Assembly (NCBI GenBank): GCA_018263655.1
Contig: JAANWY010000190.1
Coordinates: forward strand, 1-5,204
DNA length: 5,204 nucleotides
Source: Anaerolineales bacterium
GTDB taxonomy: Bacteria; Chloroflexota; Anaerolineae; Epilineales; JAANWY01
Direction: 5' to 3'
In this document: positions 1 through 5,204 of the stretch, piece after piece
Numbering within the stretch: the first letter of the stretch is position 1
Layout: the number at the start of each line of letters is the position of its first letter
Translations under genes and position numbers: made by a program
The notes under the pieces: generated by a model
Database searches by the model: none
What the model saw: the letters and a program-made list of their open reading frames with translations, nothing else
What the model was told of the DNA's origin: nothing

Positions 1-142
1 ATTACGTCCGATGTTGGGCGAAGGTCTCCGACCGAGCCCGATTCCTTGCATTACGTCCGATGTTGGGCGAAGGTCTCCGACCGAGCCCGATTCCTTGCAT
101 TACGTCCGATGTTGGGCGAAGGTCTCCGACCGAGCCCGATTC
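1..142. repeat. 49-bp direct tandem repeat, 2.9 copies, open at left edge
   Basis: Two complete identical copies of a 49-bp unit lie at 1-49 and 50-98. A third copy at 99-142 is identical for 44 bp and then diverges. Each unit starts ATTACGTCCGATG and ends CCGATTCCTTGC. Because copy 1 starts at base 1, the array probably continues to the left. There are no unique spacers, so this is not a CRISPR array. The copies are identical, pointing to recent amplification or homogenisation. The array lies about 75 bp past the stop of the adaptor gene, in noncoding sequence. The function is unknown; an intergenic repeat family of this genome is the most economical reading. Confidence 0.93.
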
Positions 143-163
143 GCCTCGGTCAGGAGACCTTCG
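117..163. repeat. Imperfect inverted repeat at the end of the tandem array
   Basis: The left arm at 117-134 (CGAAGGTCTCCGACCGAG) is complementary to 145-163, apart from one extra base in the right arm, around a 10-nt loop. The left-arm sequence also occurs in the other two repeat units (19-36 and 68-85), so the single opposite arm could pair with any of the three. On the minus strand this hairpin would form in the 3' untranslated RNA of the adaptor operon. No T-run follows it, so it is not a standard intrinsic terminator. It could stabilise an mRNA end, slow polymerase, or be a remnant of a REP-like or transposable repeat. Confidence 0.75.
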
Positions 164-214
164 GCGATCATGCAGCGCTACTTCACGAAATGTGACATTG
201 TCGAGTTCCTGCAA

Positions 215-2869
215 TTATCTCCCGCCAATCTCCCGAAGTCTCAAGAACTTGTCGCGTTGCTCTTCCATTTCTTCCAGAGAGGAAAGCGCCTCTGCCGCGA
301 TCCGTTCTACGATCACTTCGTCGCCTTCTGATAGGCCCTCCAGGACTTCGCTGTATATCCCATCGCTGAGCCCCGCACTGATCGCGACCTCGACTGGCTT
401 CCCGTCGCGAATGACCTCCACCCATTTCCGACCGCCGCGTGTGTCGACGGCGCGCTTCGGCACGAGCACCACGTCTTGCCGCTCGGTGGCTACGATGTTG
501 ACATTGGCCGTCATATTGGGCAACAGGGTGACATCGGCCGGGTCGGCGACGATTTCCACGTTGTAGTTGATGACATCCTGGGTGGAGGTTCCCACAGGCG
601 TGATCGTGGCCACAGTGCCCGTGAAGGTTCGTTCCGGATACGCATCGACAGTGAATTCCACACGCTGGCCGGGCGCCACCCTGCCGATATCGACCTCGTT
701 CACCTCGGCGATGACCTTGAAGCCAGACAGATTTGTCAGGAGAATGAAGCCGCTGCGTACATCGCCCGGCTTGGACAGCGACGAAGACAAGGTCGCCGAG
801 CTGCCGATGTATTCGCCCACTTCTCCGTTCACCTGGGCGACGGTGCCGGCCACCGGCGCCCGCAAAATGGCATTGTCCAGGTTCTCCTGAGCCTCCCATA
901 ACCGAGCTGTCGCGTTCTCAATACGCGCGCGGGCCGCTTCCAGGTCTTGCTCGTGGGCCGGCGCTACTGTCTTGTTGTAATCGGCTACAGCAGATTGCAG
1001 CGACGACTCGGCCTGCGCGATTTGAGCTTGCGCGCTTTGCAGCGAGGACGATGTTTGGGCTTGTGTCTGAATGAGCCGCGCTTGGGCCATGAGCAGACTG
1101 TTGTTCACGTCATGGACTTGCTGCTCGGCATTATGTAAGGCCGATGCTGCCTGCGCCTCTATCTGCCGGAGACTGACTTCGGCGCTGCGCAGGCTGGCGT
1201 TGGCCTGGTTGATGTTCTCCTGAGCGCTCTGCAGGGCGGAATCGGTCTGGGCTTGCGTCTGATTGAGCTTCGCTTGAGCATTTGCCAGGGTAGCGTTGGT
1301 CTGGTGAACGTCCTGCTGCGCGCCCTGGAGACTGGAGGCTGCCTGAGCCTGGGCACGCTTGAGCTCCGCTTGGGCCTGCGGGAGACGCACGGTAGCGTGC
1401 GTAATGTCGTTTTGGGCTGTCTGGGCGTTGCCGGCTGCCTGCGTCTGAGCCCGGGCCAGATCTGCCTGTTGTCGATCGAGTTCCGCCTTTGCCGAATCGA
1501 CCTGAGATTGAGCATTTCGTCGGGCCTGATCCAGGTTCGCTTGGGCCGTTGCCAGGCTGGCGCGGGCGTCGTTCAGTTGAGTTTGCGCCGAAGTAATCTG
1601 TTGAGCGTTTTCGGCATTCACTTGCTCGAGGTTGATCTCAGCGTTGTTTACGCTACTCTGCGCCTGGACAACGCGCGTATCTGCATCAGCCTTCTGGGTC
1701 ATCGTTGCGTCACTGTCGGATGCAACCCGGCTCTTGTATAGCTTGGTGCTTTGAAGTTCGGCTTGCGCGTTGGCCAAGCTTGTTTCAGCCGCGCGGCGGT
1801 TGGCGTCTGCCACCTGTTGGACGGCTGCCAGGTTAGCTTCTGCGTCAGCCACAGAGGTCTGAGCATTGCGCACAGCCACAGCTTCGGGGCCGGTCTCCAC
1901 AGCCTCCAAATCTCTTTGCGCGTTTGTCAGATCGACGGCCGCGCTCTGAACGCCGGCCTGGGCCACTGCAATGTCTTTTTCATTCTGGGGCAGAACAACT
2001 TGCTCCAGGTTCACCTGGGCGTTCTGAAGCTCCGTGTTGGCCAGCCCCACGCTGTGCTGGGCGACCTCGATGTCGGCTGCGTTGCTGGCTTGGACGAGTT
2101 CCAGCCCGGCCTGGACATCGTGGACTTGGGTGACTGCGTTTTCGATCTCTTGCTGTACGGCCGCGATGTCGGCTGCGTTGACGCCCTTAACACGCGTGAG
2201 GTTCTGCTGGGCATCCGTCAACTGGATGGCTGCGTTGTCTACCTCCTGTTGGGTCGCTGTAAGGTCAGCCGCGTTGGTATCTCGGGTTCGGACCAAGCTC
2301 TTCTGAACATCATCCAACTGGACGACAGCGTTGTTGACTTCCTGTTGTGCAACCTGGAGGTCTGCCTCGCTGGTATTCTGGGTCGATTTCAGGTCCGACT
2401 GGTCTGTGTTCAGGGTCACGTAGGCAGATTGCACTGACGATTCGGCCACGGCCCGATCCTCCACTCGGGTGCCGGCCAGCAGCTTCTTGTAGTCTGCCAG
2501 CGCCTGATCCAGGTCAGCCTGAGCTGCGGCGACCTGCGCCTCGAGGACCGTGGTGTCCAACCGAGCCAGCACCTGGCCGGCCGTGACTTGATCTCCAACG
2601 CGGATGTTCAACTCGGCGAGCCGGCCCGGTGTCTTGAAGTTGAGGGCCAACGTCGTCAGGGCATCAATGGGTCCAGTAGCCGATACCATCTCCCGGATGT
2701 CTCCCCGAGTCAATATCTCCGTACGGTAGGCTGCCTGTTGGGTTTGCTGGCTGCCCCAAAACTGATAGCCGGCTACGGCGGCCACGCCTACGATGATGAG
2801 AATCACCGCCAGGCGCATCCCAACAAGATTCCGGAAGCGTCTCCACAGATCATCCAGTAGCTGAAGCAC
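215..2869 (-). CDS. Giant HlyD/MacA-type membrane fusion (periplasmic adaptor) protein
   Basis: This is an adaptor subunit of a transport system, anchored by one N-terminal membrane helix (about residues 18-38, preceded by Arg-rich WRRFRN, so N-in). In order it shows the first lipoyl half (79-105, with RVGDQVTAGQVLARLD), a coiled coil of about 560 residues (106-665), the second lipoyl half (666-688, with LRAPVAGTVAQVNGEVGEYI), a beta-barrel (about 707-768), and a MacA-like membrane-proximal domain (about 768-858, with GLSDGIYSEVLEGLSEGDEV) ending in a short charged helix. At 884 residues it is about twice the usual 350-480, and the excess is all coiled coil. The MacA-like C-terminal part suggests an ABC (MacB-type) partner, which is absent here. 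The start is taken as GTG at 2869, 8 nt from AAGGAG; a TTG six bases earlier is only 2 nt from it. The family call is firm; the substrate is unknown. Confidence 0.93.
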   Translation of the reverse strand: MLQLLDDLWRRFRNLVGMRLAVILIIVGVAAVAGYQFWGSQQTQQAAYRTEILTRGDIREMVSATGPIDALTTLALNFKTPGRLAELNIRVGDQVTAGQVLARLDTTVLEAQVAAAQADLDQALADYKKLLAGTRVEDRAVAESSVQSAYVTLNTDQSDLKSTQNTSEADLQVAQQEVNNAVVQLDDVQKSLVRTRDTNAADLTATQQEVDNAAIQLTDAQQNLTRVKGVNAADIAAVQQEIENAVTQVHDVQAGLELVQASNAADIEVAQHSVGLANTELQNAQVNLEQVVLPQNEKDIAVAQAGVQSAAVDLTNAQRDLEAVETGPEAVAVRNAQTSVADAEANLAAVQQVADANRRAAETSLANAQAELQSTKLYKSRVASDSDATMTQKADADTRVVQAQSSVNNAEINLEQVNAENAQQITSAQTQLNDARASLATAQANLDQARRNAQSQVDSAKAELDRQQADLARAQTQAAGNAQTAQNDITHATVRLPQAQAELKRAQAQAASSLQGAQQDVHQTNATLANAQAKLNQTQAQTDSALQSAQENINQANASLRSAEVSLRQIEAQAASALHNAEQQVHDVNNSLLMAQARLIQTQAQTSSSLQSAQAQIAQAESSLQSAVADYNKTVAPAHEQDLEAARARIENATARLWEAQENLDNAILRAPVAGTVAQVNGEVGEYIGSSATLSSSLSKPGDVRSGFILLTNLSGFKVIAEVNEVDIGRVAPGQRVEFTVDAYPERTFTGTVATITPVGTSTQDVINYNVEIVADPADVTLLPNMTANVNIVATERQDVVLVPKRAVDTRGGRKWVEVIRDGKPVEVAISAGLSDGIYSEVLEGLSEGDEVIVERIAAEALSSLEEMEEQRDKFLRLREIGGR
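971..1450 (-). repeat. Five in-frame 96-bp repeats, second coiled-coil arm of adaptor
   Basis: This stretch encodes residues 474-633 of the adaptor as five gap-free units of exactly 32 residues, starting at 474, 506, 538, 570 and 602. Typical unit openings are AQAQAASSLQ, TQAQTDSALQ, IEAQAASALH and TQAQTSSSLQ. Core hydrophobics fall at unit positions 9, 16, 23 and 30, giving a spacing of 7, 7, 7, 11. Units 3 and 5 resemble each other more than their neighbours (both begin TQAQT), and near-identical DNA recurs 192 bp apart (1059-1068 and 1251-1260). This suggests one growth step duplicated a pair of units. Confidence 0.9.
1991..2470 (-). repeat. Five in-frame 96-bp repeats, first coiled-coil arm of adaptor
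   Basis: This stretch encodes adaptor residues 134-293. Four clear 32-residue units start at 166, 198, 230 and 262, sharing openings such as TNAADL, VNAADI and SNAADI. A weaker fifth copy at 134-165 matches the next unit at about 11 of 32 positions. Hydrophobic core positions 6, 13, 20 and 27 again give 7, 7, 7, 11 spacing. The relation is visible in DNA: GATGTCGGCTGCGTTG occurs on the plus strand at 2069-2084 and 2165-2180, with diverged versions at 2261 and 2357, each 96 bp apart. A proline break (VVLPQNE) follows the array at residue 294. Confidence 0.88.
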
Positions 2870-2877
2870 AATCAAGT

Positions 2878-2883
2878 CTCCTT
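2878..2883 (-). promoter_or_regulatory. Shine-Dalgarno AAGGAG of the adaptor gene
   Basis: On the minus strand the stop TAA of the upstream gene reads directly into GGAG, giving AAGGAG. It lies 8 nt before a GTG and only 2 nt before a TTG in the same frame. The spacing favours GTG at 2869 as the true start. Overlap with the preceding stop codon suggests translational coupling of the two genes. Confidence 0.8.
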
Positions 2884-4411
2884 ATTCCAGCGGCGTCGTA
2901 CAACTCACAACATTCGTATACGGCGAGAACACGTCGTCCGACTCGCGATGTGCCCGCAGGCGGAACCAGTATCGCGTGTCTGGCGCCAACTCCGGCACGC
3001 TGGCGTTTGTCGCGTTAGCGCCAACCGTGGCCACCTCGGTCCAGGTCTCGCCGTCGGTGGATCGCTCGACGCGGAAATTGCTCTCGCCGAGAGTGTAGTC
3101 GGCCCACTGCAACGTGATATTCGTCGGCCCTGCCGGTTGGCAACTCAGGTTGCCCGGCGCAATGAGTTCGGCCGGCGTGGGCGTGGGGGCCAGCGTGGGC
3201 GACGCCGCCGGCGTGGGCGATGGCGTCCACGTGTACGTTGGCAGCGGCGTGGGCGTGATCGTCGGCGTCTTCGACGGCGTCGGTGTCGTGGACGGCGTCA
3301 GGGTCCGCGACGGCGTTGGTGTTGGCGGTGGTTTGGAAACATCGAACGTCAACTGGTAGGTCTTACTCTCGCCGTATTGATCCAGATTGATCACCGTCGC
3401 CCAGCCGATACCATCTGCTGCGGATACAACCGTGACCTCGGAGGCCAGGGTCTCGATTGTCACATCGTCATTCTGACAATCCTCTGGCTCGCAGCCTGTC
3501 GCCCCTACAGCTAGAATGAGCTTGGTGTCCACCCCGAGCGCCAGATTGTCGGTGTAGATGCGGTAGCGACGGTCTGGTTTGATCCGGAAGCGAACCCGGT
3601 CGACGTCTCCGGTCGGGTAGAAGGAGTGTGTTTGCGTCTCCCCCAGGGCGATGTAACTGGCTTCCTCGGCTGTGTCGTCCGGCTCGTATCCGTCACGGCC
3701 CGAGGGTGCGGGCGTGAATTCGAGTGGCGCGGAGGATTCCGGTGCGGCAAACGTCGGGAGGGCCAGCGTCGGGAACGGCGTGCTGGTTGGAATGGTCGGC
3801 AACGGGATAGGGCTCGGTAGTACGAACGTTCTCGGTGTCGGGAGCGCCGGCAGGGTAATAGTGGGCGTCGGGACGGGCGTCGGCGTGGCTTGGTACAGGT
3901 CGAAGGGAGCCGCTGCCCGATGCTGGGTGCCGGGGACGAATGCCAGCACGTGAGTGTCGTTGCCGGCCGGCATCTGTGTCTCCCACATGAAGTTAGCGAA
4001 GAACGTTCCTTCGCGGGTGGTGGTGACGGCGCCCACCTCGTGGAATTCGTCCATCCGCCCACTGTTCGGCTCTTCTTCCGCCTCAGGCATGAGGCCGATC
4101 ACGACATCTGTCACCGGGGACCATCCTTCACCGCTAACCGTGAAAACGGGGCTCGCACTCGTATCTACGGCAATGGCGGGTGACAACTCAGCCGGTGTTG
4201 CCGTCTGATGTTGCACGGTGGGCGTTGCACTCCCTCGCTGTAGCAGGGCGAGCGATGGGCCGTCGCGCAAGAACTGGAACCCGAAAATGATGCCGGCAAT
4301 TATGCCGGCAACTACGATCACTGCCGCGACAACGAGCACCGCCCTCTTCCGGGACTGGCCCGATGCAGAAGCCTCGTTCGGTGTCTGGTTTACGTTATTT
4401 GACGATTGCAT
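2882..4411 (-). CDS. Membrane-anchored extracellular protein with Ig-like, PPC-like and fibronectin III domains
   Basis: This is a 509-residue protein with a short polar cytoplasmic N-terminus (1-22, ending SRKR) and one membrane helix (about 23-47, Val/Ile/Ala-rich), with the rest outside. The exterior holds an Ig-like beta region (about 76-172, with VFTVSGEGWSPVTDVVIGL), a Thr/Pro-rich linker (about 175-237), a PPC-like domain (about 239-358, with DGYEPDD and GDVDRVRF), a second Thr/Pro linker (about 360-415) and a C-terminal fibronectin III domain (about 416-509, with RVERSTDGETW and PDTRYWFRLRA). Cysteine pairs 307/312 and 424/505 could form disulfides. No catalytic motif is visible, so binding or scaffolding is likelier than enzymology. 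ATG at 4411 lies 2 nt past the repressor stop, with no clear Shine-Dalgarno, implying coupled translation; a TTG at 4417 is an alternative. The architecture is clear; the function is unknown, and a role with the adaptor is inferred from the operon. Confidence 0.9.
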   Translation of the reverse strand: MQSSNNVNQTPNEASASGQSRKRAVLVVAAVIVVAGIIAGIIFGFQFLRDGPSLALLQRGSATPTVQHQTATPAELSPAIAVDTSASPVFTVSGEGWSPVTDVVIGLMPEAEEEPNSGRMDEFHEVGAVTTTREGTFFANFMWETQMPAGNDTHVLAFVPGTQHRAAAPFDLYQATPTPVPTPTITLPALPTPRTFVLPSPIPLPTIPTSTPFPTLALPTFAAPESSAPLEFTPAPSGRDGYEPDDTAEEASYIALGETQTHSFYPTGDVDRVRFRIKPDRRYRIYTDNLALGVDTKLILAVGATGCEPEDCQNDDVTIETLASEVTVVSAADGIGWATVINLDQYGESKTYQLTFDVSKPPPTPTPSRTLTPSTTPTPSKTPTITPTPLPTYTWTPSPTPAASPTLAPTPTPAELIAPGNLSCQPAGPTNITLQWADYTLGESNFRVERSTDGETWTEVATVGANATNASVPELAPDTRYWFRLRAHRESDDVFSPYTNVVSCTTPLE

Positions 4412-4413
4412 GC

Positions 4414-5010
4414 TCAATCCAAGGTTGTTGGTTCACGGGCCTCGACGCCTCGAAAGAACAGGTCTAGCGTGTGCTCGGCGAGACCCGGATCGATCTCCAT
4501 TTCGCCAGTCAGAAACTGCAGTACGATGGCGCTGCGCAACATGGCCGTCAGCGACAGCGCCGTCAGTTGGGGGTTCAGTGGACGTAGCTCCCCCTGGGCT
4601 ATGCCTTCCTCGATGACGTTTTCGATGGGGCTCAGCAAATCCTTCCAGCGCTCGATCATCAGGTCACGGACCTCGCCCTCGAAACGGCCGACGTCGCGCA
4701 TCAGAAACCAAACGAGAGATTGTTTGTACTGCAAAAGGTCGAACTGTGTTTCGACGATGTTATTGAGTCGCTGACGCGCCGTGCCCTCGGTCGCTGCGGC
4801 CTGGATAAGCCTGAGCTGCAGCGTGTCCAGTGCCCGCTCCAGTATCTGCAGGTATAGCTCGCGCTTGTTGGTAAAGTGGTAGTAGAGGTTGGCTTTGGAG
4901 ACGCCGGCTTCCTCTGCCAGATCGCGCATCGACAGTCCACGGTAGCCACGCTCCGCAAAGAGTGCCTCAGCGGTATCCAGAATTAGGTCCCGAGTGTCGA
5001 CTTCACACAT
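4414..5010 (-). CDS. TetR/AcrR-family transcriptional repressor
   Basis: This is a 198-residue one-component regulator, a normal length for the family. The N-terminal DNA-binding domain (about 5-50) carries the classic signature: ILDTAEALFAERGYRGLSMRD, then the helix-turn-helix EEAGVSKANLYYHFTNKREL. Residues 51-190 form the helical dimerisation and ligand-binding part, which is too variable to name an inducer. It is the first gene of a three-gene operon with an export adaptor, so it probably represses that operon until a substrate binds. A perfect palindrome 31 bp upstream, over the predicted transcription start, supports autoregulation. The ATG at 5010 is preceded by GGGGA about 12 nt away, a long spacing. 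An earlier ATG at 5018 is out of frame. The family call is near certain; the exact regulon is inferred. Confidence 0.95.
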   Translation of the reverse strand: MCEVDTRDLILDTAEALFAERGYRGLSMRDLAEEAGVSKANLYYHFTNKRELYLQILERALDTLQLRLIQAAATEGTARQRLNNIVETQFDLLQYKQSLVWFLMRDVGRFEGEVRDLMIERWKDLLSPIENVIEEGIAQGELRPLNPQLTALSLTAMLRSAIVLQFLTGEMEIDPGLAEHTLDLFFRGVEAREPTTLD

Positions 5011-5041
5011 GATGCCATGGGTTCCCCGTGTCGCATCCTGA

Positions 5042-5057
5042 CTGACCGTTCGGTCAG
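5042..5057. promoter_or_regulatory. Probable TetR-type operator palindrome
   Basis: CTGACCG-TT-CGGTCAG is a perfect 7-bp inverted repeat with a 2-bp centre. A wider overlapping palindrome, CCTGAC(N10)GTCAGG, spans 5037-5058. The size, symmetry and ACCG/CGGT half-sites resemble known TetR-family operators. It covers the predicted transcription start and lies between the promoter and the repressor gene, so binding should block transcription of the whole operon. Binding itself is inferred. Confidence 0.82.
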
Positions 5058-5062
5058 GGGCA

Positions 5063-5091
5063 ATTGTATGGCGTATTGGGTTATCTGTAAC
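5063..5091 (-). promoter_or_regulatory. Predicted sigma-70-like promoter of the operon
   Basis: On the minus strand, GTTACA (5091-5086, four of six matches to TTGACA) is followed after 17 bp by TACAAT (5068-5063, five of six matches to TATAAT). Transcription would start near 5056, inside the palindrome. The only other intergenic gaps between genes are 2 and 12 nt, so this is probably the sole promoter for all three genes. Confidence 0.62.
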
Positions 5092-5125
5092 TACTCAGGC
5101 ACTTCGTACCTACACAAGAAGAGAC

Positions 5126-5183
5126 CGGAAAAAAGGGGTCGGTGGGGGGCAGCCGCCCCCCCCCCACCGACCCCTTTTTTCCG
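5126..5183. terminator. Bidirectional intrinsic terminator-like hairpin
   Basis: Perfectly complementary 24-bp arms at 5126-5149 and 5160-5183 surround a 10-nt loop. The stem runs from CGG through A6, GGGGTCGGT and G6. Because A6 on one side pairs with T6 on the other, the transcript of either strand shows a very GC-rich stem followed by a U-run. It sits just upstream of the operon promoter and would insulate it from an upstream neighbour beyond 5204, or terminate two convergent units. The C-run (10 C at 5156-5165) allows alternative pairing registers and may be misread by sequencing. Confidence 0.82.
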
Positions 5184-5204
5184 CATTTCTCAACTGCAAG
5201 GGCG

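Noticed and set aside
1..142. Possible CRISPR array
   Set aside because: Units abut directly with no unique spacers, and no cas gene is present.
2..214. 70-residue minus-strand open frame (TTG start) downstream of the adaptor
   Set aside because: It starts at a weak TTG just after the adaptor stop, runs straight through the 49-bp repeats and off the window, and its translation is Arg/Ser/Gly-rich with no recognisable family.
11..566. Plus-strand open frames over the repeats and the adaptor 3' end
   Set aside because: Their translations begin in the tandem repeat (same peptide from each copy) and continue antisense to the well-supported adaptor, with no domain resemblance.
1751..2437. 228-residue plus-strand open frame
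   Set aside because: It is the antisense shadow of the 96-bp coiled-coil repeats; its own periodicity is inherited from them and it looks like no known protein.
871..2554. Reading the long coiled coil as an SMC-, myosin- or tape-measure-like protein
   Set aside because: Split lipoyl halves flank the coil, and an N-terminal anchor and a MacA-like C-terminal domain are present, all diagnostic of a membrane fusion protein.
215..2869. Frameshift or gene fusion explaining the excessive adaptor length
   Set aside because: One uninterrupted frame carries a single full set of adaptor domains in normal order; the extra length is regular in-frame repeats.
3114..3359. Gly/Val-rich plus-strand open frame
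   Set aside because: It is the reverse complement of the Thr-Pro linker codons (ACGCC read as GGCGT), a low-complexity shadow.

Overview
The window reads as bacterial DNA, probably from a Chloroflexota (Anaerolineae-like) genome. The clearest hint is the middle gene: a membrane-anchored extracellular protein whose beta-sandwich domains are joined by long Thr-Pro-rich linkers, a style very common in that phylum. The moderately high GC content fits. The taxonomic call is inference; no marker gene is present.

All three genes lie on the minus strand and read right to left as one compact operon. (1) A TetR/AcrR-type repressor (5010-4414). (2) A single-pass membrane protein with an Ig-like region, a pre-peptidase C-terminal (PPC)-like domain and a fibronectin type III domain (4411-2882), starting 2 nt after the repressor stop. 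(3) A very long HlyD/MacA-type periplasmic adaptor (2869-215), whose Shine-Dalgarno overlaps the stop of gene 2. Upstream of the operon are a sigma-70-like promoter, a perfect 16-bp palindrome covering the predicted transcription start (likely the repressor's own operator), and a 24-bp-stem hairpin with A/T tracts that should terminate transcription in both directions. Downstream, positions 1-214 hold no credible gene. They carry a 49-bp direct repeat (two full copies and one partial, running off the left edge) and an inverted copy of part of that unit.

The most notable item is the adaptor. Its coiled-coil insertion is about 560 residues, against roughly 60-200 in usual family members. The insertion is symmetric about a central hairpin-tip-like sequence, and each arm carries five 32-residue repeats with a 7+7+7+11 hydrophobic spacing, lying at equal distances from the tip. 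A continuous hairpin would be about 40 nm long. The likely picture is an autoregulated export system in which the repressor controls an adaptor and an adhesin-like surface partner. The ABC ATPase/permease expected for a MacA-like adaptor is not in this window.
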